Positions 1 to 5,684 of a stretch of 5,684 nucleotides of DNA are shown here, piece by piece. Under the pieces are notes generated by a model, which had not been told where the DNA came from, made no database searches, and worked only from the letters and a program-made list of their open reading frames with translations. A program made the position numbers and the translations under genes. The stretch's first letter is position 1, and every line of letters starts with the position of its first letter. Source of the DNA: Nitrospirota bacterium (GTDB lineage Bacteria > Nitrospirota_A > Leptospirillia > Leptospirillales > Leptospirillaceae); contig JAKBTR010000086.1 of assembly GCA_021844275.1 (NCBI GenBank), positions 1 to 5,684 of the forward strand. The letters run 5' to 3'.

Positions 1-25
1 CGGCTAGCACTTTTTTCATTTTCAT
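1..25 (-). CDS. 5' end of a probably exported protein (runs off window)
   Basis: Only eight complete codons are visible, reading MKMKKVLA on the minus strand, before the window ends. The start is supported by a GAGGG Shine-Dalgarno sequence at 33-37, seven bases upstream of the ATG at 25. A short run of lysines followed by V-L-A is how many Sec signal peptides begin, so an exported or membrane protein is a reasonable inference, but the family cannot be told. It is the first gene downstream of the sigma-54 activator at 489-1880 on the same strand. A -24/-12 promoter match at 128-142 points at it, so it is the likely regulatory target of that activator. The call rests on start codon, RBS and promoter context only. 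Confidence 0.5.
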
Positions 26-127
26 GGCGATACCCTCACGTTTGGATTGTGGACAACAAACCGAATGAATCATCCTGTATCATTCCGGCCTCAGGAATGG
101 ACCTCGGCCTACCGGTTCCCCAACCAT

Positions 128-142
128 ACAAGACGTGTGCCA
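128..142 (-). promoter_or_regulatory. Candidate sigma-54 (-24/-12) promoter
   Basis: Read on the minus strand the site is TGGCAC-ACGTC-TTGT. The family consensus is TGGCACG-N4-TTGC. The GG element and TGGCAC block match fully and the GG-to-G spacing is the required ten bases. The deviations are A for the G after TGGCAC, which is tolerated in known promoters such as glnAp2, and T for C at -12. The predicted transcription start is near 116, giving a leader of about 90 bases to the ATG at 25. The next gene upstream on the same strand encodes a sigma-54 activator, which supports the reading. The -12 mismatch is the main reason for caution. Confidence 0.55.
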
Positions 143-292
143 GGATCTCCGAAAGGCCCAACAACGCCTTTCTTCTATGACCGATCATCCAGGGAATGGC
201 GAAAAACTTGCGATCAAAGTATCCGCCCGGTTCTTTTTTCAGAAATGCCAAACTCTTTCACCTCTGATGGAAAGGAAACCCTCTTTTTTCCC

Positions 293-309
293 CCGGACAA
301 TCTGTCCGG
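293..309. repeat. Perfect inverted repeat, candidate activator binding site
   Basis: CCGGACA-ATC-TGTCCGG: two perfect 7-base arms around a 3-base centre at 301. Flanking T and A runs extend the symmetry imperfectly. It lies about 185 bases upstream of the predicted start site of the sigma-54 promoter at 128-142, a usual distance for enhancer sites of bacterial enhancer-binding proteins. No T-run follows it directly on either strand, so it does not look like a terminator. Binding by the neighbouring activator is inference only. Confidence 0.45.
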
Positions 310-384
310 AAAAATAAACAGATTTCCTGGTAAGAAATTGGTTTTTACTGCCCGAAATCAGCTCTGGAGGAACAGGCCAGGCCT

Positions 385-400
385 CCGGATGCCTTTCCGG
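385..400. repeat. Second CCGGA/TCCGG inverted repeat
   Basis: CCGGA-N6-TCCGG, sharing the arms of the repeat at 293-309 (there CCGGA-N7-TCCGG) but with one base less between them. Paired sites upstream of a -24/-12 promoter are common for enhancer-binding proteins. TCCGG words are frequent throughout this window, including inside genes, so chance is a serious alternative. Confidence 0.25.
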
Positions 401-488
401 AAAACTGGACAACCCATTAATCGTCTCGTGTCCATTCGGCCGGAACAGCGAAAGAGAAACTTGTCCCAGGTTGTTTATCGGGAGAGAG

Positions 489-1880
489 TCAGAAGAGCTT
501 GTGCTTCTTAAGCAGGTCGTAAAGCGTCGTGCGGGTCACGCCAAGTTCGCGTGCTGTACGGGAGACGTTGTTTTCAAATTTCTGGAGCGTCTCCCGCAGG
601 GTTTCGCGTTCGGTGATTTCACGGATCTCCCTTAATGTTTTTCCGGATTTTTTTGCAGGATGGGGGATATTCTCAAGCTGCAGGTCTCTGGGTTCAATGA
701 GCGGACCCTCGCTCATCAAAACGGCGCTTTTGATCTTGTTGATCAGTTCCCGGACGTTTCCCGGCCAGGAGTAAGCCTGGATGACTTCCAGCGCTTCGGC
801 AGAAAACGGTTTTGACGTTGCACCGTATTCTGCCGAAAACCTTTTGCAGAAATAACGGGCAAGCAACGAAATATCGGCTCCCCTGTCGCGCAAGGGGGGC
901 AGACTGACCCTCAGGACATGAAGGCGATAATAGAGATCTTCCCGAAAACGGCCTTCCCGGCAGGCTTTTTCGAGATCAATGTGGGTCGCGGCGATAATCC
1001 GGACGTCGACCGGTATTTCCGCAGAACTTCCGACACGCTGGATTTTTCCAAACTGGAGAACACGCAAAAGGTTCACCTGGAGTTCGAACGGCATGTCTCC
1101 GATTTCGTCGAGCATGATCGTCCCGTGATTCGCTGCCTCAATATGCCCGATCTTGCGCGAATGAGCCCCTGTAAACGCCCCTTTCTCATAGCCGAACAAC
1201 TCGGACTGGATCAGGTTGGAGGGAATTGCTCCGCAGTTGAGGGTGATGAAGGGACCGGAGGATCTTTTCGAGCGTTCGTGAATCGCACGGGCCACAAGTT
1301 CCTTTCCGGTGCCGCTTTCTCCGGTGATCAGAACACAGGCATCGGTTCCCGCAATTTTCCGGATGCTCCGGAAACATTCCATCATGGAAGGGCTGCTTCC
1401 CACCATATCGGATTCCGCCACATGATCCCGGGAATCGGAAAACCGGGGTTCGAGACAGGACAGCCGGGCCATTCCATGGGCGTGGCCAAGGATAATTCTC
1501 AGTCGTTGGGTGTCCAGGGGAAATCGGTGAAAATCGATACAGTGTTCCCGGACCTGATGCAGAATATCCCGTTGCTCCGCAAGTCCGGGACCCAAAAGCG
1601 CGATCCACCGGATACAGGTGTCCGACAAGGCGGACAGGAATCGAAAGGCGTTCTGCGTCTCCTTTTTTTCCAGACAGACCATGCCGAGAGCGACCGGACC
1701 ATGACGCAAGGATTGACGGACATCTTCGGGTGTTCTGACGGGGACAAACGTCCATTCCCCCTTCAGGCTCGAAAGCCCCTCTGCGAACGCACCGGGATCC
1801 TCTCCACCGAACAGGTATGCTTTCCGCGAAAGAACCGGGATCGTTTGATCGAAATAGAAGTCTGAATTCATGCTGACCAT
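489..1880 (-). CDS. Sigma-54-dependent transcriptional activator (enhancer-binding protein)
   Basis: A 463-residue three-domain activator. Residues about 15-140 form a receiver-like N-terminal domain. Where a receiver would carry its phosphoacceptor aspartate the sequence reads GMVCLEKKE, so it looks degenerate, in the manner of VpsR or FleQ, and may sense a ligand rather than a phosphate. Residues about 158-390 are the AAA+ sigma-54 interaction domain: Walker A GESGTGKE (187-194), the sigma-54-contacting GAFTGA loop intact (234-239), Walker B with LDE (257-259), the arginine-rich REDLYYRL segment (313-320) and WPGNVREL (372-379). Residues about 420-463 hold a Fis-type helix-turn-helix. The ATG at 1880 has AAAGGG seven bases upstream; an ATG three codons in is the alternative start. 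No sensor kinase gene is visible beside it. It probably opens sigma-54 promoters, the nearest candidate being 128-142. The class is certain; the target and signal are inferred. Confidence 0.95.
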   Translation of the reverse strand: MVSMNSDFYFDQTIPVLSRKAYLFGGEDPGAFAEGLSSLKGEWTFVPVRTPEDVRQSLRHGPVALGMVCLEKKETQNAFRFLSALSDTCIRWIALLGPGLAEQRDILHQVREHCIDFHRFPLDTQRLRIILGHAHGMARLSCLEPRFSDSRDHVAESDMVGSSPSMMECFRSIRKIAGTDACVLITGESGTGKELVARAIHERSKRSSGPFITLNCGAIPSNLIQSELFGYEKGAFTGAHSRKIGHIEAANHGTIMLDEIGDMPFELQVNLLRVLQFGKIQRVGSSAEIPVDVRIIAATHIDLEKACREGRFREDLYYRLHVLRVSLPPLRDRGADISLLARYFCKRFSAEYGATSKPFSAEALEVIQAYSWPGNVRELINKIKSAVLMSEGPLIEPRDLQLENIPHPAKKSGKTLREIREITERETLRETLQKFENNVSRTARELGVTRTTLYDLLKKHKLF

Positions 1881-2054
1881 TCATCAACCCTTTCGAATCA
1901 TCGGAATCGGGTGGCGGAACAGCAGACAAAGAACCCGTCTCGTTCGGAGCAGGAGGAGCCCCTTTCCTTTCCGCCTCTCCAAAAAACACGCATCCCCTGC
2001 GAGAGCAACAAAAACTCACGGTCAAACATTTAATGAATTTTATGATTCAAGCGA

Positions 2055-2082
2055 ACTATACACCGTTTTAAAAGGAAGGCAA
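2055..2082 (-). promoter_or_regulatory. Candidate sigma-70-type promoter of the activator gene
   Basis: On the minus strand, TTGCCT (2077-2082) is followed after 16 bases by TATAGT (2055-2060), which matches the TATAAT consensus at five of six positions. It sits in an AT-rich island that contrasts with the surrounding sequence. Transcription would start near 2048 and leave a leader of roughly 165 bases before the activator ATG. Spacing is one base short of the ideal 17. Confidence 0.45.
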
Positions 2083-2242
2083 GATGATTAAAAAATAAAG
2101 ACTTAAAATACATCCATGTGTAAAATTAATTGACAATCCCTCCCCTACGAAAGTAGGAAGACGGTCTCAAACCGGATCCTCTCCCTGCGTTTTCTCTTTT
2201 GGAGAATGACATTGGTCCAATGAGCCCTCAGAGTAAACGGAC

Positions 2243-2276
2243 AAAAAAAGGGAAGAAGGGGACTGCCCTTCTTCCC
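2243..2276 (-). terminator. Rho-independent terminator downstream of the cytochrome c gene
   Basis: A perfect 11-base-pair stem, GGGAAGAAGGG (2250-2260) with CCCTTCTTCCC (2266-2276) around a 5-base loop, is followed on the minus strand by seven T residues (2249 down to 2243). On the plus strand no T-run follows, so it acts on minus-strand transcripts. It lies 169 bases beyond the cytochrome stop codon and insulates the activator gene from cytochrome read-through. Confidence 0.9.
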
Positions 2277-2445
2277 TGAAATCCGAACGCTTCTCCCTCT
2301 CAGAGGGAACAATTGCGAACAATCACGGCACCACAACCCCGGTTCCCGACTTTTCGGTGATTGTAACAGCTCACTCTCTCTGAGCAGCTGCGGCGCAGGA
2401 GGACGTCGCGCCGGTGCCGTGGACATCTCCCGGGCGCACAGGCTT

Positions 2446-3003
2446 TTAATGCGCTGATGCGACCCCGATATACTCCGGCTTCAGGCTGGAAGCCGCTTCT
2501 TCGTGAACCGGCTGCTTGCTGACCCAATCGGCCGATCCGGTGACGCAATCCATATCACCGCCACAACCGAGGCTTCTCTCATACATGACAGCTTCCCATG
2601 CCTGCTTGTCGGTGATTTGCCCCGCGCTGACAAATCCGACCATGGCCGGCTGCAAGGGGGACCCATTGGAAACGACCCAGACCATTTCTCCGGCCGTCCG
2701 GACCTGTTCGAACTGATGGTTTGTAAAATTCCGTGGACCGGGGTCCATTCCGGCGGCTCCCGGACCATCTCCCTTACCACCTACCCCATGACAGGTGTAA
2801 CAGGTACCCGCTCCATTGAAAACCTCTTTACCCTTGGCAATGACCGCCGCCGTCACGGGGAAAGGGGGCTTCATGGCTTTTGCTGCGGCGATCTGGTCTG
2901 CCGGAACCCGCGGTTTCAAAATATCGAGTTCTGCAGAATAGGCTGTCGCAGACAACAAGCCCAACGTTACCGTACCCAATACTGCTCCTGCCCATTTGTT
3001 CAT
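2446..3003 (-). CDS. Periplasmic monoheme cytochrome c (class I type)
   Basis: A 185-residue exported electron carrier. Residues 1-24 form a Sec signal peptide with a hydrophobic core and likely cleavage after A21 (AxA) or A24. One heme attachment motif, CYTCH (68-72), is followed by a glycine-rich loop (GKGDGPGAAG) and PGPRNFTN. M121 in NGSPLQPAM is the probable sixth heme ligand. The helix ending YERSL (141-145) matches the C-terminal helix of class I cytochromes. About 40 further residues follow, with C147 and C153, which could form a disulfide. The ATG at 3003 is chosen over an in-frame upstream extension because GGGAGG stands seven bases before it and the signal peptide begins there. It probably shuttles electrons in a periplasmic respiratory chain; the partners are not in the window. 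It appears to be a single-gene transcript, flanked by its own candidate promoter and a strong terminator. Confidence 0.9.
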   Translation of the reverse strand: MNKWAGAVLGTVTLGLLSATAYSAELDILKPRVPADQIAAAKAMKPPFPVTAAVIAKGKEVFNGAGTCYTCHGVGGKGDGPGAAGMDPGPRNFTNHQFEQVRTAGEMVWVVSNGSPLQPAMVGFVSAGQITDKQAWEAVMYERSLGCGGDMDCVTGSADWVSKQPVHEEAASSLKPEYIGVASAH

Positions 3004-3234
3004 AATCGATCCTCCCGAAAAACCGTTGTTGGAGTCTGATGGCGCCCAAGAAACCGGCCTGTATCCGTTCCTTGTTCCGGACCATACAACAGAAACGGAA
3101 ATCGAACATATCCGGACTGTGGAAGTCAGACCCGGCAGCTTGATCCTCTCGCACACGCGTTCCGTTCCCTCTCTTCTGCCACACACCCGCAAAAGAAAAA
3201 CAATGAGAATCCAAATCGGACGCGGATATTCTTA

Positions 3235-3262
3235 AAGGTATCCCCGATCGCCGATTTGTCAA
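3235..3262 (-). promoter_or_regulatory. Candidate sigma-70-type promoter of the cytochrome c gene
   Basis: On the minus strand a perfect TTGACA (3257-3262) is followed after 16 bases by TACCTT (3235-3240), a poor -10 element preceded by GGGGA. The -35 match is strong and the -10 weak, so an additional activator or a different start site is possible. The implied leader is over 220 bases. Confidence 0.35.
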
Positions 3263-3369
3263 GAATTTGCTCCGAACGTATTTCGGGCACTCCTGAACAT
3301 CCCTCCTCTGGTGGAAGATCCGATTTTTCCATTGTTTTCAGGCATGGCAGCCATTCCGAAAAGAAATGC

Positions 3370-3398
3370 TTGAAATTTTTGACAACTCCGGATAGTCT
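3370..3398 (+). promoter_or_regulatory. Weak candidate promoter for the bS22-like gene
   Basis: TTGAAA (3370-3375) is followed after 17 bases by TAGTCT (3393-3398). A perfect TTGACA at 3379-3384 overlaps this stretch but has no well-placed -10 element. Transcription would begin near 3405, about 60 bases before the ATG at 3466. Only the -35 is convincing. Confidence 0.25.
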
Positions 3399-3465
3399 AG
3401 TTCTTCGTGTTCAAATTCTCGATAAACGCATGTAATTTCTGTCAGACGGAAGGAATGTCCACGAA

Positions 3466-3555
3466 ATGTCGAGTGTGATCAAAAAACGCCGGAAAAAAAT
3501 CCGCAAACACAAGTACAAAAAGCTTCGCAGGGCATCCCGGCACAAGAAGAAGTAA
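3466..3555 (+). CDS. Small basic ribosomal protein, bS22 / AURKAIP1-COX24 family
   Basis: A 29-residue protein beginning MSSVIKKRRKKIRKHKY and ending SRHKKK; about 60% of residues are Lys, Arg or His. The start matches the well-known pattern of mycobacterial bS22 (MGSVIKKRRKR...) and of the bacterial AURKAIP1/COX24-domain proteins related to the C-terminus of mitochondrial mS38, which bind the small ribosomal subunit. The ATG is preceded by GGAAGGA (3448-3454) with an 11-base spacer, slightly long. The length equals that of full-length family members, so it is not truncated. It leads a probable two-gene plus-strand unit with the membrane protein starting at 3604. Assignment is from recalled sequence resemblance. 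The clear RBS, the conserved SVIKKRRKK start and the placement between a promoter region and the next gene argue against a chance frame. Confidence 0.85.
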   Translation: MSSVIKKRRKKIRKHKYKKLRRASRHKKK

Positions 3556-3603
3556 CAGATCCGGAAGACGCTATTCGGACCAGACCAGAGGGAGTTTTTG
3601 GGC

Positions 3604-4044
3604 TTGAGCGAAAGAAAAATCGCGATTGGATCGATCTTTGTTCTGTTTTTTCTTTCCGTTGGTATTCTGACGTATCAAGAGGGAGAAATTTCGGATCTGA
3701 CGAACAAGCTCCATCAGGCAAAGGTCCGGTCCGAAGCGCAATCCGGAAAACCACTCTCCTTTTCGGAGAAAACCGCCCCCTCCTCGTCCAGTGGAAGCTA
3801 CGAACTGGACGTCTTCAAGGCCACTTCCGCCATCGCTGATTTTCAACCCATGCTTCCCCCGGAAATCAGTCGCGGAATGACATGGACACTGAAAAGCAGG
3901 GAACGCCTCCACTTCATTGGAGGAAATCTTGTCATCCTCGAGCTTCAAAACGCGAGAGGAAATGTCCTGCCCGTTCTTTTCCAGATTCCCGACCCGGCCC
4001 AATCCATCACCTGGCGATATCTCTACGGGTTCGTACCGTCCTGA
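3604..4044 (+). CDS. Unrecognised single-pass membrane-anchored protein
   Basis: About 146 residues, family not recognised. Residues 6-24 are a strongly hydrophobic segment after a short basic N-terminus, probably a membrane anchor with the rest in the periplasm. A Ser/Lys-rich, disordered-looking linker (about 42-66) precedes a compact C-terminal domain (about 67-146) with alternating hydrophobic residues (RLHFIGGNLVILELQN, NVLPVLFQIPDP) suggestive of a beta-rich fold. This part is loosely reminiscent of the extracytoplasmic domains of anti-sigma factors, but no cytoplasmic zinc-finger domain is present. The TTG at 3604 is preferred because AGGGAG lies about nine bases upstream; the TTG at 3598 would leave only three. 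It follows the bS22-like gene by 48 bases, and converges on ftsB with 19 bases between stop codons. It is probably a real gene, judged by length, hydrophobic anchor and RBS. Confidence 0.7.
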   Translation: MSERKIAIGSIFVLFFLSVGILTYQEGEISDLTNKLHQAKVRSEAQSGKPLSFSEKTAPSSSSGSYELDVFKATSAIADFQPMLPPEISRGMTWTLKSRERLHFIGGNLVILELQNARGNVLPVLFQIPDPAQSITWRYLYGFVPS

Positions 4045-4063
4045 AAATCCGTTTTTTCCCACT

Positions 4064-4405
4064 TCAGGGGGAAGGGGTCCTGGGCAAGACCAGAATCTCT
4101 CCCTCCAGGACCCGATGTTCATTCTCCCGGGCGATGCGTTCCATCTCGAAAGGGTCTGATCGCAGAGCATCTACATGGGCACGCATGTCCTGAATCCTTT
4201 TTATGAGGGCTTCCTTGTGGCGTGCCAGATCCCTTGCCTCCCACCGATACCGGATCAGGGGAGCGATTCCCGTATCGGCGGACAGGAGAGCACCTGTCCC
4301 GTAAAGAACCATTGCCGCTCCGGACACAAGAAGGACGACAATGAGAAACCGCGAACCGGCGGCATCGGATGCCGGAGACGAGGGCGGGAGGGGTGAATGC
4401 GCCAT
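4064..4405 (-). CDS. ftsB: Septum formation initiator family protein (FtsB/DivIC-like)
   Basis: A 113-residue bitopic membrane protein, close to the usual 90-120 for the family. A Pro/Ser-rich cytoplasmic tail (1-18) is followed by a single membrane segment (about 19-41) and a periplasmic coiled coil (about 53-82, with R/K/E-rich heptads). The family's hallmark end reads DPFEMERIARENEHRVLEGEILV (84-106, given here only as key features: DP, ARE, and the GEI near the end). FtsB joins FtsL and FtsQ in the divisome to activate septal wall synthesis. The gene follows enolase with a 7-base gap, the same order as eno-ftsB in E. coli and many other bacteria. Its start at 4405 is fixed by an AGGA five bases upstream. 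No strong terminator follows; the inverted repeat CCTGAA/TTCAGG (4040-4068) spans both convergent stop codons. Confidence 0.9.
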   Translation of the reverse strand: MAHSPLPPSSPASDAAGSRFLIVVLLVSGAAMVLYGTGALLSADTGIAPLIRYRWEARDLARHKEALIKRIQDMRAHVDALRSDPFEMERIARENEHRVLEGEILVLPRTPSP

Positions 4406-4412
4406 CGTTTTC

Positions 4413-5684
<1,272 letters not shown>

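Larger units (their letters stand above)
26..488. other. Non-coding regulatory region between the activator and the partial gene
   Basis: About 460 bases without a convincing gene. Open frames exist on both strands here, but they start at TTG without a good ribosome binding site and are Arg/Pro-rich or overlap the promoter. On the minus strand the region holds, in transcription order: an AT-poor stretch after the activator stop, the inverted repeats at 385-400 and 293-309, a -24/-12 promoter match at 128-142, and a leader of about 90 bases with small inverted repeats (114-125, 81-99, 63-85) before the start codon at 25. No strong intrinsic terminator for the activator was found. The nearest candidate is an A/U-rich stem at 322-338 followed on the minus strand by a T-rich run, which is weak. 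Confidence 0.6.
1881..2445. other. Non-coding region between cytochrome c and the activator
   Basis: No credible gene is seen in these 565 bases. The part next to the cytochrome gene (2277-2445) is its likely 3' untranslated region and contains several short inverted repeats: 2294-2308 (TCCCTCT-C-AGAGGGA), 2320-2363 (CAATCAC paired with GTGATTG) and 2369-2385 (GCTCA/TGAGC). It ends in the terminator at 2243-2276. Beyond that are a CATTGG-T-CCAATG palindrome (2210-2222), a CCTAC-GAAA-GTAGG hairpin (2144-2157), and an AT-rich island (about 2030-2135) with the activator's likely promoter. The remaining 1881-2047 would be the activator's leader. A minus-strand frame at 2145-2426 crosses the terminator and lacks a spaced ribosome binding site, so it was not called. 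Confidence 0.6.
3004..3465. other. Divergent intergenic region, cytochrome c / bS22-like gene
   Basis: These 462 bases separate two genes transcribed away from each other, and no coding frame in them is credible. They hold the candidate promoters at 3235-3262 (minus) and 3370-3398 (plus) and the ribosome binding sites of both genes. If the minus promoter is right, the cytochrome message has a long leader of about 225 bases. Within that leader the word TCCGGAC occurs twice 35 bases apart (3076 and 3111). No recognised riboswitch was identified. Confidence 0.5.

Noticed and set aside
36..251. 71-codon minus-strand frame in the left intergenic region
   Set aside because: It starts at TTG with no good RBS, ends just before the partial gene's RBS and covers the -24/-12 promoter. 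No motif is seen.
293..309. Inverted repeat as an intrinsic terminator
   Set aside because: The stem is strong, but on neither strand is it followed directly by a T-run; the plus side continues with A residues and the minus side with G and A.
47..511. 154-codon plus-strand frame in the left intergenic region
   Set aside because: Starts at TTG, is rich in Arg and Pro, lacks an RBS and overlaps the 3' end of the activator.
918..1865. Long plus-strand open frame (315 codons) opposite the activator gene
   Set aside because: It lies wholly inside the activator coding region on the other strand. The activator has every motif of its family, while this translation has none and no ribosome binding site.
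1981..2001. Attenuator-like hairpin in the activator leader (CGCA/TGCG, then six T on the minus strand)
   Set aside because: The stem is only four base pairs with a gap before the T-run, too weak to call.
1186..2025. 279-codon minus-strand frame overlapping the activator
   Set aside because: It is a different frame of the same strand across the activator's conserved AAA+ domain. Its translation is rich in Arg, Pro and Ser without recognisable motifs.
2145..2426. 93-codon minus-strand frame starting 19 bases after the cytochrome stop
   Set aside because: It runs through the strong terminator at 2243-2276, its purine-rich upstream sequence abuts the ATG without spacing, and the product has no recognisable features.
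4040..4068. Bidirectional terminator between the convergent membrane-protein and ftsB genes
   Set aside because: CCTGAA/TTCAGG pairs across a 17-base loop and only the plus strand has a T-run, which is inside the loop and not after the stem.

Overview
The window reads as chromosomal DNA of a Gram-negative bacterium of moderate GC (a little above 50% by eye). The combination of an exported monoheme cytochrome c, an orphan sigma-54 activator, an eno-ftsB pair and a tiny bS22/COX24-type ribosomal protein gene, together with the codon style, would fit Nitrospirota such as an iron-oxidising Leptospirillum-like organism. That placement is an impression, not a demonstrated result. No mobile element, CRISPR array, tRNA or rRNA is visible.

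Left part (1-2445, all minus strand): the first codons of a probably exported protein run off the left edge (1-25). About 460 bases of non-coding DNA separate it from a complete sigma-54-dependent activator (489-1880). That gap holds a good -24/-12 promoter match (128-142) pointing at the partial gene. Further upstream lie two inverted repeats built on CCGGA/TCCGG, placed where an activator would bind. The simplest model is that the activator, whose receiver-like N-terminal domain lacks an obvious phosphoacceptor aspartate, drives the neighbouring exported-protein gene. The activator appears to have its own sigma-70-type promoter inside an AT-rich island at about 2030-2135.

Middle (2243-3465): a periplasmic monoheme cytochrome c (2446-3003, minus) ends in a long 3' region closed by a textbook intrinsic terminator at 2243-2276. 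Its start faces a divergent, gene-free stretch carrying candidate promoters for both directions.

Plus-strand pair (3466-4044): a 29-residue, extremely basic protein of the bS22/AURKAIP1-COX24 family is followed 48 bases later, in the same frame, by an unrecognised single-pass membrane-anchored protein of about 146 residues.

Right part (4064-5684, minus): enolase (5' end cut by the window edge) followed by an FtsB/DivIC-type divisome protein, a tight operon in which the enolase stop codon overlaps the ftsB ribosome binding site. ftsB and the plus-strand membrane protein converge with only 19 bases between them.
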